Shown here one piece after another: positions 8,401 to 16,899 of a stretch of 36,756 nt of DNA. Position numbers and translations under genes: made by a program. The stretch's first letter is position 1, and each line of letters starts with the position of its first letter. Below the pieces are notes generated by a model that saw nothing but the letters and a program-made list of their open reading frames with translations, had not been told where the DNA came from and ran no database searches. This DNA comes from Peptostreptococcus sp. MV1 (GTDB taxonomy: Bacteria; Bacillota; Clostridia; Peptostreptococcales; Peptostreptococcaceae). Where the stretch lies: the NCBI RefSeq assembly GCF_000758885.1, contig NZ_JRNB01000066.1, positions 1 through 36,756 on the forward strand, read 5' to 3'.

Positions 8401-9018
8401 TTATATTAATTTGATTCCCTCCTTGTTCTTGTTGAAATTTTCAACAACCTTATCAAAAACATCCTGGGAAATCTTAGGATATTCTGTTTTGGCCACCTTG
8501 CTGTTATAATACTCAGACATATCTATTGGTTGGCCAATTATTACCTTTACCTTAGAAAAAATTCTGTAATTTGTTATTATACTCATAGGTATTATATCTG
8601 ATTTAGACTTGATCGAAAATAGGGCAACACCTGGCTTGGCAGGTAAGAAGGTATTTAAGTCTTGACACCTAGTTCCTTCGGGAAATATCCCTAGTACCCT
8701 ACCGTCCTTTATCTGCCTTAGTATGGCCTTGACAGTTGATATACTCGGATTGGCCCTATTTATAGGTATTACTTCTAACTTGTTTAATATAGCTCTAAAT
8801 ACAGGAACCTTGAATATCTCCTGCTTGGCCACTGGTATTATCCTCCTATTTTTCACAGCCCCCATCATAAAAAGTGGGTCAAAATAGTGTTTGTGGTTGG
8901 CTATTATGATATACTTGCCTTCATCAGGTATATTTTCTTGTCCAATAATCTCTATCCTATAAAAAATCGCTAGCAGGAACCTCAATATAGAACACATAAA
9001 ATTGTAAAATCTCATCAT
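8401..9018 (-). CDS. plsC: 1-acyl-glycerol-3-phosphate acyltransferase (PlsC family)
   Basis: Adds the second acyl chain to lysophosphatidic acid at the membrane to give phosphatidic acid. The 205 residues are normal for the short bacterial form. The acyltransferase motif I NHKHYFD (His42...Asp47) and motif III FPEGTR (112-117) are intact, as is the intervening PINR segment (85-88). The N-terminus is hydrophobic (about 5-20). Its ATG overlaps the cmk TGA stop as ATGA, a classical coupling arrangement. The order cmk-plsC-ispH is common in Clostridia. Acyl donor and exact lyso-lipid are not readable from the sequence. Confidence 0.92.
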   Translation of the reverse strand: MMRFYNFMCSILRFLLAIFYRIEIIGQENIPDEGKYIIIANHKHYFDPLFMMGAVKNRRIIPVAKQEIFKVPVFRAILNKLEVIPINRANPSISTVKAILRQIKDGRVLGIFPEGTRCQDLNTFLPAKPGVALFSIKSKSDIIPMSIITNYRIFSKVKVIIGQPIDMSEYYNSKVAKTEYPKISQDVFDKVVENFNKNKEGIKLI

Positions 9019-9674
9019 TCACCAATCCTTCTTACCATATCAGTTATATACTTTACCACCTCTTGAATTGACATAGAAGTAGAATCTACTTCTATAGCAT
9101 CATCAGCTTTGACTAGGGGGGCAACTTCTCTTGTAGAGTCTATGTAATCTCTCTTCTTTATATCTTCAACTATATCTGCCAAAACAAGGTCTTGTCCCTT
9201 GTCTATCAATTCCTGGTACCTTCTCCTGCCTCTTTCCTCAGCCGAAGCATTCAAGAAAAACTTATATCTTGTATCTGGGAATATATGAGTGCCAACATCC
9301 CTACCGTCCAATATGACATCTGACCTCTTGCCAATTTCCCTCTGCTTTTGAAGTAAAAATTCTCTGACCTGAGGTATTTTAGCCACGTTAGACACATTAG
9401 AACTAACCTCCAGGCTCCTAATTTCATCATTTAGACAAGTACCATCTAAATATATACAGTTATCTACAAAGTCAACATCTGTAGACTGACATATATCAAT
9501 AACACTTTGAATATCAGCAATATCAATACCTGCTTCCAGACACTTGTATGTAATAGCCCTATACATGGCACCAGTGTCTATATAATTAATACCCAAATTC
9601 TTAGCAATCAATTTTGAAATTGTACTCTTACCAGCACCTGCTGGTCCATCAATAGCAATTACTAAATTTTCCAT
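9015..9674 (-). CDS. cmk: Cytidylate kinase
   Basis: Phosphorylates CMP and dCMP to the diphosphates with ATP. The 219 residues match the family. The P-loop GPAGAGKS is at 10-17, DTGAMYRA at 33-40 is the CMP-binding start, DGRDVGTHIFP begins at 123, and the ARG-rich lid region (ERGRRR) is near 147-152. AGGAGG lies 5 bases before the ATG. It is the first of the tightly packed cmk-plsC-ispH-ftsH genes and is 58 bases from the flavoprotein gene upstream. Confidence 0.96.
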   Translation of the reverse strand: MENLVIAIDGPAGAGKSTISKLIAKNLGINYIDTGAMYRAITYKCLEAGIDIADIQSVIDICQSTDVDFVDNCIYLDGTCLNDEIRSLEVSSNVSNVAKIPQVREFLLQKQREIGKRSDVILDGRDVGTHIFPDTRYKFFLNASAEERGRRRYQELIDKGQDLVLADIVEDIKKRDYIDSTREVAPLVKADDAIEVDSTSMSIQEVVKYITDMVRRIGE

Positions 9675-9732
9675 ATTAGCCTCCTGCTTTCTTTTAAACC
9701 TATTTTATAATTAAAGTATATATATACAACCT

Positions 9733-10995
9733 TTACTTTGACTTAGCTCTTGCATTCTCACATATAGCCATACCCGCCATGTAACCTGTAGAAAAGGCTA
9801 TCTGAAGGTTAAATCCACCTGTCAGAGCATCGACATCTATCATTTCTCCTGCAAAATAGACACCCTGATGAATCCTTGACTCCATACTACTAGGATTTAT
9901 CTGTTTGGTACTTATGCCACCTGCTGTTACTGTTGCAGTTTCCATGCTTCCTATATTTTTGACAGTGAACTTAGACTGTTTTATCCTATCCAATAAAAAA
10001 TCTATATTCTGCTTTTTAATATTAGCACTTGCCTGTCCTACTAGGTCAACTCCTAGCTCAAAACTCACATCTTCAAGCAAAAGTTTTATAAAGTTATTTG
10101 GCAATATACCCTTTAGGTTAGACGTCAAGCTCTTCTTACCATCAGACTGGACCTGCCTATATAGTTCATCTCTTGATATATGAGGTAAAAAATCTATAAA
10201 TATTTCTTTATCTATAGGATTTTTATTTATATATGAAGACATCTTTAGTATGGCTGGTCCGCCTAACCCCTTATGAGTGAATATTATATCGCCAAAAATT
10301 TCTATATTCTTCTTTCTATCCCTAGTCCATACTAGTACATTATGAAGGGATATACCTGCCAATGGTCTGGTCCAAGTTTCCCTTATGTCGATAGGAACTA
10401 GACCAGGTCTAGGACTTACAATATCATAACCCTTATCTCCTAAAAACCCGTACAACTTGCCATCTGAGCCAGTCTTGGGGTAACTCTTGCCTCCTATAGC
10501 AAATAATACCTGCTTTGAAGTCAATAAGTGGTCTGAAAATACCACTGATTTTTTTTCTTCATCAAGGTCAAAATCTTCCACCCTACTACCATAGTAAATA
10601 TCTATACCAGCATCTATCAACTTTTCTTCCAAGACCCTTATAAAATCCTGTGTCTTTCCTGATTTCAAGTATACTTTTTGGTCGTTGTCTTCCTCTATGC
10701 TATAGTCTAGCCCCCACTTTCTTATTAGATTTTTCAAATCTTCGTTTGTAAAACTATAAAGGGATGAATACAAAAACTTCTTATTATTGACAACCATATC
10801 GAAAAATTCTTCTATAGGTCTATTATTGGTAAAATTGCACCTTCCACCACCAGTCATCCTAAGTTTTTGACCAAGAGATTGTCCAGCTTCCACGAGGGCA
10901 ATTTCTAAATCACTATTAAATCTACGTACAGTGAGAGCTGCCATAATACCTGCTGGTCCTCCGCCAACAACAATTAAATCATAGTCTTTTCTCAT
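9733..10995 (-). CDS. NAD(P)/FAD-dependent oxidoreductase, HI0933/BaiN family
   Basis: This 420-residue flavoprotein of the HI0933/YhiN/BaiN family has the FAD-binding GGGPAG at 11-16, the family signature TGGGRCNFTN at 48-57, and a C-terminal FAGEMIDVDALTGGFNLQ-type segment near 389-406 that closes the FAD site. Annotations for relatives range from aminoacetone oxidase to bile-acid reductase, and none is firmly established for a gene in this setting. The SD before the ATG is weak (AGAAG). It precedes cmk in the same direction with a short gap, a frequent neighbour pair in Firmicutes. Confidence 0.85.
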   Translation of the reverse strand: MRKDYDLIVVGGGPAGIMAALTVRRFNSDLEIALVEAGQSLGQKLRMTGGGRCNFTNNRPIEEFFDMVVNNKKFLYSSLYSFTNEDLKNLIRKWGLDYSIEEDNDQKVYLKSGKTQDFIRVLEEKLIDAGIDIYYGSRVEDFDLDEEKKSVVFSDHLLTSKQVLFAIGGKSYPKTGSDGKLYGFLGDKGYDIVSPRPGLVPIDIRETWTRPLAGISLHNVLVWTRDRKKNIEIFGDIIFTHKGLGGPAILKMSSYINKNPIDKEIFIDFLPHISRDELYRQVQSDGKKSLTSNLKGILPNNFIKLLLEDVSFELGVDLVGQASANIKKQNIDFLLDRIKQSKFTVKNIGSMETATVTAGGISTKQINPSSMESRIHQGVYFAGEMIDVDALTGGFNLQIAFSTGYMAGMAICENARAKSK

Positions 10996-11038
10996 TATCT
11001 TCTCATTTCATTATAATATTAATGCATTTTATCTATAG

Positions 11039-11689
11039 CTACTCTAGCGGACTCTGTATTTGATTTAAATCCAGGAATTCACCTGAATTTAAATGAGTAA
11101 TATCGTTCATCTTCATTACAACAGGACCATATTCTCTAAATTCTACTATATTAAGAGCTGTGTTGTCCTGCTTTATCCTATAGAGATTGCTAAGAGGTGC
11201 ATCCAAAAAGCTTAATAGCATGACTCTTACAGTCACTGAATGAGATACCAATAGGATATGCTTGTTCTGGTATTTTTCGTTTAGTTCATCTATTAGCCTG
11301 TCTTCCCTCTCCTTAACTATATGAAGAGTCTCCCCTCCAGGTATATCGGCCTTGTCTGGCTCATTTCTCCATAAATATAATAAGTCTGGGTATTTTTCCT
11401 TTATCTTTGGTATGGGCATACCCTCCCACTCACCAAAGCCCATCTCTCTTAGGGCTGGTGTAGGTTTTAAATCCAAACCTAGTTCATTAGCTATTATTTC
11501 TGCAGTTTCAACGGCCCTACCAAGGTCACTGCAATATATCATATCTATAGGATACTCTTTTAAATATTTAGCTAAATTTTTAGCCTGGGCTAGGCCCAAG
11601 TCAGTTAGGGGAGAATTTCCATGGCCTTGAGTCCTCCCCTGAGTATTCCATATTGTTTGACCATGTCTAACTAAATAATATGTGTTCAT
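11039..11689 (-). CDS. Histidine phosphatase family protein (phosphoglycerate mutase-like)
   Basis: A cytosolic phosphomonoesterase or mutase-like enzyme of 216 residues. The phospho-accepting His9 lies in LVRHGQT, with Arg58 (DLGRA), Glu82 (LREMGFGEWEG) and His150 (LVSHS) completing the catalytic pocket. It resembles CobC/PhoE-type phosphatases more than glycolytic GpmA, which is longer and has different loops. The frame opens at a TTG four codons upstream, but GGAGG stands 5 bases before the ATG at 11689 and overlaps that TTG, so the ATG is the start. Substrate unknown. It probably heads the operon that runs to 5088. Confidence 0.88.
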   Translation of the reverse strand: MNTYYLVRHGQTIWNTQGRTQGHGNSPLTDLGLAQAKNLAKYLKEYPIDMIYCSDLGRAVETAEIIANELGLDLKPTPALREMGFGEWEGMPIPKIKEKYPDLLYLWRNEPDKADIPGGETLHIVKEREDRLIDELNEKYQNKHILLVSHSVTVRVMLLSFLDAPLSNLYRIKQDNTALNIVEFREYGPVVMKMNDITHLNSGEFLDLNQIQSPLE

Positions 11690-11726
11690 TTTAACCTCCA
11701 AATTACTTGTATATTCTGCATAAAAT

Positions 11727-11754
11727 AATAACCTAATATTTCTATTAGGTTATT
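11727..11754 (-). terminator. Hairpin after the MurR/RpiR regulator gene
   Basis: A 12-bp perfect stem (AATAACCTAATA with TATTAGGTTATT) has a GAAA loop when read on the minus strand and is followed by ATTTTAT. The T run is short, so termination may be partial and leave read-through into the phosphatase operon. Confidence 0.6.
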
Positions 11755-11779
11755 GAATTACTTATATTAATTGTCTTTT

Positions 11780-12721
11780 CTATTCATAAATTCCATATTT
11801 TTCCCAAATATCTTCCAGTTCCTTCAGGTAGGACTTAACATCATCCTTTTCTCTCATGGCTATACCAATAACAATAGCATTAGCTACACTAAAGGCTGGC
11901 ACTAGTGAATCTATAAATGATACCATGTTGTTTCTAACTGTCACAACAATATCAGATACCTTTGATATAGGAGCATTAACACTATCAGTGATTGCAACTA
12001 CCTTGGCTCCTCTTTCCTTGGCAAAGTTTACGACCTGGTAGGTCTTCCTAGAATATCTCGGAAAACTAATTGGTATAAAAACATCTCCCTCACCAATCTT
12101 GGTCATCTGTTCGTATGGTTCACCCATATCCATCCTTATAATAATTACATCATCTAATATGTAATTCAAGTAATAAGCCAAATACTTGGCAACAAAAATG
12201 GAGCTTCTCAAGCCCATTATATAAACCTTCTTTGCATTAAAAATAGTCTCAACAGCCTCTTCATAGGACGCTTGGTCGAGATACTCCATCGTGTCTTTTA
12301 TGTTATCTATGTCATTTTTAAATACATTATTAAGAATCATGCTGTCAGATAGATAATCAGCATCAGTCATTTCAACCCTCTCAACTGTAGTCAGCTTTGT
12401 CTTAATAAGTTCTTGTAGGGCATCTTGGAACTTTGGATATCCAGAAAATCCTAGAGCGGTTGCAAACCTAACAACTGTAGATTCACTTACCCCAACAGTT
12501 TCGCCTAGCTTTGAAGCTGTCATAAATGCAACCTTAGGATAATTATTTATAGTATACTGAGCCAACAACTTCTGCCCCTTACTCATTGTCTTATATCTAG
12601 TCTTCATTATATACATAAGATTGTTTAATTGCTCAGCATCACTCTCATTTTGACCATCGTCATTAATCATACTAATGTTAATTTCTTTTTTTTTGTTCTT
12701 ATAATTTGAATTAAATTTCAT
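11780..12721 (-). CDS. MurR/RpiR family transcriptional regulator
   Basis: From the ATG at 12721 the protein has 313 residues. An N-terminal helix-turn-helix of the RpiR type lies at about 67-98 (MTASKLGETVGVSESTVVRF) and a SIS phosphosugar-binding domain at about 155-290 (VYIMGLRSS starts the first beta strand). Such proteins sense phosphosugars and usually control nearby sugar or amino-sugar genes. Here no sugar gene is adjacent, so the regulon is not evident. A GTG three codons upstream extends the frame, but GAGGTG overlapping it is the SD for the ATG. Lys-rich residues 1-15 precede the domain. A promoter and a 10-bp palindrome lie just upstream. Confidence 0.9.
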   Translation of the reverse strand: MKFNSNYKNKKKEINISMINDDGQNESDAEQLNNLMYIMKTRYKTMSKGQKLLAQYTINNYPKVAFMTASKLGETVGVSESTVVRFATALGFSGYPKFQDALQELIKTKLTTVERVEMTDADYLSDSMILNNVFKNDIDNIKDTMEYLDQASYEEAVETIFNAKKVYIMGLRSSIFVAKYLAYYLNYILDDVIIIRMDMGEPYEQMTKIGEGDVFIPISFPRYSRKTYQVVNFAKERGAKVVAITDSVNAPISKVSDIVVTVRNNMVSFIDSLVPAFSVANAIVIGIAMREKDDVKSYLKELEDIWEKYGIYE

Positions 12722-12736
12722 AAAATACACCTCGAG

Positions 12737-12746
12737 ACAAATTTGT
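12737..12746. promoter_or_regulatory. Palindrome in the murR-like leader (possible operator)
   Basis: ACAAATTTGT is a perfect 10-base palindrome located about 10-20 bases downstream of the predicted transcription start and before the SD. The position would suit autorepression by the SIS-domain regulator. A palindrome this AT-rich can arise by chance. Confidence 0.35.
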
Positions 12747-12763
12747 ATAATTTACTAACTTTA

Positions 12764-12792
12764 ATTATACAGTAATAATCTATAATTTTCAA
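12764..12792 (-). promoter_or_regulatory. Promoter of the MurR/RpiR regulator
   Basis: On the minus strand the -35 is TTGAAA (12787-12792), the spacer 17 bases, and the -10 a consensus TATAAT (12764-12769). The start site is near 12757. Confidence 0.75.
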
Positions 12793-12815
12793 TAAAGTCA
12801 AAACTTTTATAAGTC

Positions 12816-13550
12816 TTAATAGTCACTTTTCTTGGTAGCCTTCTTTAGATAGGCCACTTCCCTATCAGTTAGGTGTCTATACTTACCTATTTCGACATTA
12901 TTAATATTTATATTACCCATTGCTACCCTCTTTAAATTCATTACAGGATGGTCTATAGCGTAGAACATCTTTCTTACTTGGCGATTTCTACCTTCATGAA
13001 TACTCACCTTGCATACTGAATAGTTTTTTTTGTGGTCAGTTTTCAGAACACTTATCTTGGCCTTAGACGTTATATAGTCTTCTATTTCTAGACCATTTTC
13101 AAACCTCTTTAACTCCTCATCAGTAGGTATTCCCTTTACAGAAGCTATATATGTTTTATCAAATTCATGTTTTGGATGAGTAATTTTGTAAGTCAAGTCA
13201 CCATCATTAGTCATAAGCAGGAGGCCACTAGTTTCATAGTCTAACCTTCCAACTGGGTAAATTCTCTCTTTTATGTCGGAAACTAATTCCATAACATCCT
13301 TTCTACCAAACTGATCTTTTGATGAAGTAATATAACCCTCTGGTTTATTTAAAATTATGTATATCAGTTTTTCATTTTCCAAACTTATTTTTTTACCATC
13401 GAATTCTACTAAATCATTTTTTTCATCGACCTGGTGCCCCAAATCATAAACAATCTGGCCATTAACCCTTATCCTACCATCTAAAATCAGTGTCTCGGCC
13501 TTCCTTCTTGAGGCTACACCTGCACTTGCTATATACTTATTTATTCTCAT
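12816..13550 (-). CDS. rluB: rRNA pseudouridine synthase, RluB/RsuA family
   Basis: Converts a uridine in rRNA to pseudouridine; Firmicute members act on 23S rRNA near position 2605 (E. coli numbering). The 244 residues hold an S4 RNA-binding domain (about 1-60, MRINKYIASAGVASRRKAE) and the synthase domain with catalytic Asp104 in GRLDYETSGLL. EGRNRQVRKM near 194-203 is the family's C-terminal motif. The SD is weak (AAAGAAA). It follows the lipoprotein gene with a hairpin between them. RluB versus RsuA or RluE substrate is assigned by general similarity only. Confidence 0.9.
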   Translation of the reverse strand: MRINKYIASAGVASRRKAETLILDGRIRVNGQIVYDLGHQVDEKNDLVEFDGKKISLENEKLIYIILNKPEGYITSSKDQFGRKDVMELVSDIKERIYPVGRLDYETSGLLLMTNDGDLTYKITHPKHEFDKTYIASVKGIPTDEELKRFENGLEIEDYITSKAKISVLKTDHKKNYSVCKVSIHEGRNRQVRKMFYAIDHPVMNLKRVAMGNININNVEIGKYRHLTDREVAYLKKATKKSDY

Positions 13551-13570
13551 ATTTTCTTTTTCTCCATTTC

Positions 13571-13601
13571 AAAAAGCTATCCCAATTACGAAATAGCTTT
13601 T
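13571..13601 (-). terminator. Terminator between the lipoprotein gene and rluB
   Basis: AAAAGCTAT (13572-13580) pairs with ATAGCTTTT (13593-13601). On the minus strand the stem ends in a short T run (CTTTTTG). It sits about 10 bases past the lipoprotein stop and about 20 before rluB, so it may act as an attenuator for rluB rather than a full stop. Confidence 0.65.
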
Positions 13602-13610
13602 AATATATAT

Positions 13611-14300
13611 CTAATTTCCTGTCTGCCCACCTGAAATACTACCGCCAGCTGCGCCAGAAGTATTACCAGGAACAGTCTGTCCCGTAGCACCAGCTCCACT
13701 AGTATTACCTCTACTTATATTATTAGAGCCATTATTTATAGTGCCACCCTGGTTAATACCGCCACCTGGGTTTCTATTACTTTCTCTTTCTGTACCATCT
13801 TCAGTACCTGCTTCCACTTTCTTAGTTCGTTTTTTGTACCTATTATAGTTGCTTCCATAAGTGGAACCACTAGCATACTTATTTTTATTCTCTTCTGCAG
13901 ATTTTTTGGCGTTTTCTTTCCTTGTTATTACGGCCTTCTTCTGCCTTGTATACTCTTCTTTTACCTTTTCTAACATATCTTCAGCCTGACTCTTGACCTT
14001 GGCTGAACCTGAATTATCATTTATTAAATCTTGCAGCTCAATTATAGCCTGCTCATAGTCTTTCCTATTTTCACATTTTGTCGCCTTCTGTAGCTTTAAG
14101 GCCTGATAATACATACCCCTTGCTTCAGTATTTGCCTCATCTTCATCTAAGACCTTAGATAAATTAGACATAGCCTTATCATACTCGCCATTTTCGATAG
14201 ACTTCCTAGCAGTACTCATCAACTGACCTGACTCTGTAAAACCACATCCACTTAGAACAAGTGTACATAATAACAAAATTGAAAGTATTTTTTTCTTCAT
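13611..14300 (-). CDS. TPR-like lipoprotein with low-complexity tail
   Basis: A predicted surface lipoprotein of 229 residues. The signal peptide is MKKK followed by a hydrophobic core and the lipobox LVLSGC, with Cys19 as the lipidated residue. Residues about 25-115 form helix pairs like TPRs (AEN/EYDKAMSNLSKVL, then DYEQAIIELQDL). About 115-170 is a charged, Lys-rich helix, and about 170-229 is a Gly/Asn/Ser/Thr-rich repeat-like tail with recurring GNTSGA. The SD AGGAGG is strong. The tail could span the wall. The function is unknown, though the N-terminal part may mediate protein contacts. Confidence 0.8.
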   Translation of the reverse strand: MKKKILSILLLCTLVLSGCGFTESGQLMSTARKSIENGEYDKAMSNLSKVLDEDEANTEARGMYYQALKLQKATKCENRKDYEQAIIELQDLINDNSGSAKVKSQAEDMLEKVKEEYTRQKKAVITRKENAKKSAEENKNKYASGSTYGSNYNRYKKRTKKVEAGTEDGTERESNRNPGGGINQGGTINNGSNNISRGNTSGAGATGQTVPGNTSGAAGGSISGGQTGN

Positions 14301-14340
14301 AATAACCTCCTATTAAAGGTACATATAGCCTATTTATACA

Positions 14341-14346
14341 ATTATA
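14341..14346 (-). promoter_or_regulatory. Extended -10 promoter of the lipoprotein gene
   Basis: On the minus strand TGGTATAAT is a consensus extended -10 about 40 bases upstream of the start codon. No good -35 is present at 17 bases, as is common for extended -10 promoters. Confidence 0.55.
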
Positions 14347-14423
14347 CCATAATAAACCTTATAAGTATAGAAAATTAGATATTTTAAATCTAGATTCAAA
14401 AATCATTTTTATTTTTTTTAACA

Positions 14424-14468
14424 AAAAACAGGCTACATATTCAACTTGGTACAGGTAAATATGTAGCC
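14424..14468 (-). terminator. Terminator of the nfnAB operon
   Basis: GGCTACATATT (14431-14441) pairs with AATATGTAGCC (14458-14468), an 11-bp stem. On the minus strand it is followed by TGTTTTTTG. It lies 48 bases past the nfnB stop codon. Confidence 0.9.
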
Positions 14469-14515
14469 TTTATTTATTCTAAATTATTTTATTTTACAGG
14501 TACAGAAAAGTCCTA

Positions 14516-15904
14516 CTATAAATACTTCTCTCTAAGATACTTGTCCATAGCTGCAGCAGCTGTCCTACCAGCACCCATGGCAGATATAACTGTGGCAGCA
14601 CCTGTAACTGTATCACCACCGGCATAGATACCCTCTAAAGATGTCAGACCATCTTCATCAGCAACTATACACTTCTTCCTATTGACATCAAGACCTGGAG
14701 TAGTAGATGCTATCAATGGGTTTGGCCTAGTTCCAAGAGACATGATAACCATATCTACATCAAGCTCAAATTCTGAGCCTGGTATTTCAACTGGTCTCCT
14801 CCTGCCTGATTCATCCGGTTCACCCAATTCCATCTTGATGCACTTCATACCACATACATTACCATTTTCATCGACCAAAATCTCTGTTGGATTAGTAAGT
14901 AGGTTAAACTGTATACCCTCTTCCTTGGCGTGATGAACTTCTTCAACTCTAGCTGGTAATTCTGACTCACTTCTCCTGTAGACTATATGAGTATCGGCAC
15001 CAAGTCTTAGGGCAGTTCTCGCAGCATCCATGGCAACATTACCACCACCTACTACTGCAACCCTCTTACCAACCCTAATTGGAGTATCGTAGTCGTCTAT
15101 ATATGCCTTCATCAGATTGACTCTTGTCAAAAATTCATTGGCTGATAGGACACCATTGGCATTTTCACCAGGTATGCCCATAAATGATGGTAGACCTGCA
15201 CCAGAACCTATAAATACAGCCTTGAAGCCTTCATCTTCAAACATCTCATCTATTGTTATAGTCCTACCAACTACAACATTATTTTCTATCTTTACACCCA
15301 ATTTCTTGATTGAATTGATTTCATAGTTTACTACCTTTGACTTTGGTAGTCTAAATTCCGGTATACCATATGTCAATACACCACCAGATTCGTGGAAGGC
15401 TTCAAAAATAGTTACATCGTAACCAGCCTTGGCTAGGTCACCTGCGCAGGCTAGTCCTGAAGGACCTGATCCCACTACACCAACCTTAATTCCATTTTTC
15501 TCTATATTTCCACTTAGGTCTATATCATTTTCCCTAGACCAGTCTGCAACGAATCTTTCAAGTTTACCAATAGATACTGGCTCACCCTTTATGCCTACGA
15601 CGCAGACACCTTCACACTGAGATTCCTGTGGACATACACGACCACAAACTGCAGGTAGTGAACTAGACTTCGCTATAACCTTGGCTGCATCTTCAAACTT
15701 TCCTGCCTTAACTTCCTGTATAAAGGCTGGAATATTTATACTAACAGGACATCCCTGAACACATCTAGGATTCTTGCAGTTTAGGCATCTCTGGGCCTCT
15801 TCCTGGGCCTCTTCAGCATTATATCCATAACATACTTCCTCAAAATTAGTAGCCCTAACCTTTGGATCCTGCTCTCTCACTGGAACTTTTGTCTTCATAG
15901 CCAT
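14516..15904 (-). CDS. nfnB: NfnB: large subunit of NADH-dependent ferredoxin:NADP+ oxidoreductase
   Basis: The large subunit of the electron-bifurcating transhydrogenase NfnAB, which couples NADPH, NAD+ and ferredoxin in the cytosol. It has 462 residues, the family length. Two N-terminal cysteine sets for [4Fe-4S] clusters are at Cys40, 43, 48, 52 and Cys87, 91, 97, 101. The FAD-binding GSGPSG is at 145-150 and the NADP(H)-binding GGGNVA at 286-291. GAGRTAAAAMDKYL lies near the end. Alone it would be called glutamate synthase small subunit (GltD-like), but it overlaps nfnA by one base (TAATG) and no large glutamate synthase gene is here, which favours NfnB. GGAGG lies 9 bases before the ATG. 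Confidence 0.93.
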   Translation of the reverse strand: MAMKTKVPVREQDPKVRATNFEEVCYGYNAEEAQEEAQRCLNCKNPRCVQGCPVSINIPAFIQEVKAGKFEDAAKVIAKSSSLPAVCGRVCPQESQCEGVCVVGIKGEPVSIGKLERFVADWSRENDIDLSGNIEKNGIKVGVVGSGPSGLACAGDLAKAGYDVTIFEAFHESGGVLTYGIPEFRLPKSKVVNYEINSIKKLGVKIENNVVVGRTITIDEMFEDEGFKAVFIGSGAGLPSFMGIPGENANGVLSANEFLTRVNLMKAYIDDYDTPIRVGKRVAVVGGGNVAMDAARTALRLGADTHIVYRRSESELPARVEEVHHAKEEGIQFNLLTNPTEILVDENGNVCGMKCIKMELGEPDESGRRRPVEIPGSEFELDVDMVIMSLGTRPNPLIASTTPGLDVNRKKCIVADEDGLTSLEGIYAGGDTVTGAATVISAMGAGRTAAAAMDKYLREKYL

Positions 15905-16797
15905 TAGTGCTTACCTCCAATCTGACAGTCTGGACTAGAATGAGTAGGTCCATCCTGCTGTCTCAAGGCCTTCCTACCCTCTTCTGACTTGAACATCTGC
16001 TGTCTCTTCATAGCCTCATCAAAATTCACCTTCCAACCATCAAACTCAGGTCCTTCTACGCAGGCAAATTTGACCTCATCGCCTATACTTACACGACAGG
16101 CCCCACACATACCTGTACCATCAACCATTATAGTATTTAGACTGACAATTGTAGGTATATCCAATTTCTTAGTTGCCATACATGCAAACTTCATCATTAT
16201 CATCGGTCCTATAACTATGGCCTGGTCGTACTTGTTACCCCTGTTTGTAACCAAATCATCCAACATCATTGTTACATTACCATGGAAACCATAGCTTCCG
16301 TCATCAGTACACATATATAGGTTTTTAGCTACCTTTTCCATCTTTTCTTCAAATATTATAAGATCCTTAGTCCTAGCACCTATAATTACATCTACATCTA
16401 CACCCTTTTCATGTAGCCATTTAACCTGTGGATATACTGGTGCTGCACCAACTCCACCTGCTATAAATATCATTTTCTTATTCTTAAGTTCTTCTATATC
16501 TTCATAAATGAACTCGCTTGGCTGACCCAAAGGTCCCACAAAATCCTTTATAGAATCTCCTACTTCCAATCTACCCAACTTCTTACTAGAATCTCCTACT
16601 ACCTGGAATACGATTGTCACTGTGCCCCTATTATTATCATAGTCAGCTATTGTCAGTGGCATTCTCTCACCTTTTTCATCTATTATAACAATAATAAATT
16701 GACCTGGTTTTGCTGAGTGAGCAACTCTTGGAGCCTCAATGTCCATTAGATATACAACATCGTTAAGTTTTTTCTTCTCAACTATTTTGTAGCTCAT
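15904..16797 (-). CDS. nfnA: NfnA: small FAD/[2Fe-2S] subunit of NADH-dependent ferredoxin:NADP+ oxidoreductase
   Basis: The small subunit, related to PyrK and ferredoxin-NADP reductase, binds FAD, NAD(H) and a [2Fe-2S] cluster. It has 297 residues. The FAD-binding RMPLTI is at 45-50 and the NAD-binding IAGGVGAAPVYP at 112-123. The cluster segment MVDGTGMCGACRV gives Cys231, Cys234 and Cys246, with Asp226 as the probable fourth ligand; a mixed Asp/Cys cluster is known for this family. The gene order nfnA-nfnB matches characterised anaerobes. Annotation as a sulfide dehydrogenase subunit is the common alternative for this family. The SD is a G-rich GGGGGGT about 9 bases before the ATG. Confidence 0.92.
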   Translation of the reverse strand: MSYKIVEKKKLNDVVYLMDIEAPRVAHSAKPGQFIIVIIDEKGERMPLTIADYDNNRGTVTIVFQVVGDSSKKLGRLEVGDSIKDFVGPLGQPSEFIYEDIEELKNKKMIFIAGGVGAAPVYPQVKWLHEKGVDVDVIIGARTKDLIIFEEKMEKVAKNLYMCTDDGSYGFHGNVTMMLDDLVTNRGNKYDQAIVIGPMIMMKFACMATKKLDIPTIVSLNTIMVDGTGMCGACRVSIGDEVKFACVEGPEFDGWKVNFDEAMKRQQMFKSEEGRKALRQQDGPTHSSPDCQIGGKH

Positions 16798-16893
16798 TGT
16801 AATATACCCCCCGTTTCTTAATATAGTTCATTAATTCTCAATAGATAATACAGAGGTCAGAATATAATATTTTCTAACCCTGTACACTTCTTA

Positions 16894-16899
16894 ATTATA
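16894..16899 (-). promoter_or_regulatory. Candidate nfnA promoter (-10)
   Basis: A consensus TATAAT directly preceded by TG lies about 95 bases upstream of the nfnA start. The -35 region is poor, which leaves room for an activator. Confidence 0.45.

Noticed and set aside
14516-15904. Glutamate synthase small subunit (GltD)
   Set aside because: No large subunit is present, and the overlapping upstream FAD/[2Fe-2S] gene matches the NfnAB pair.
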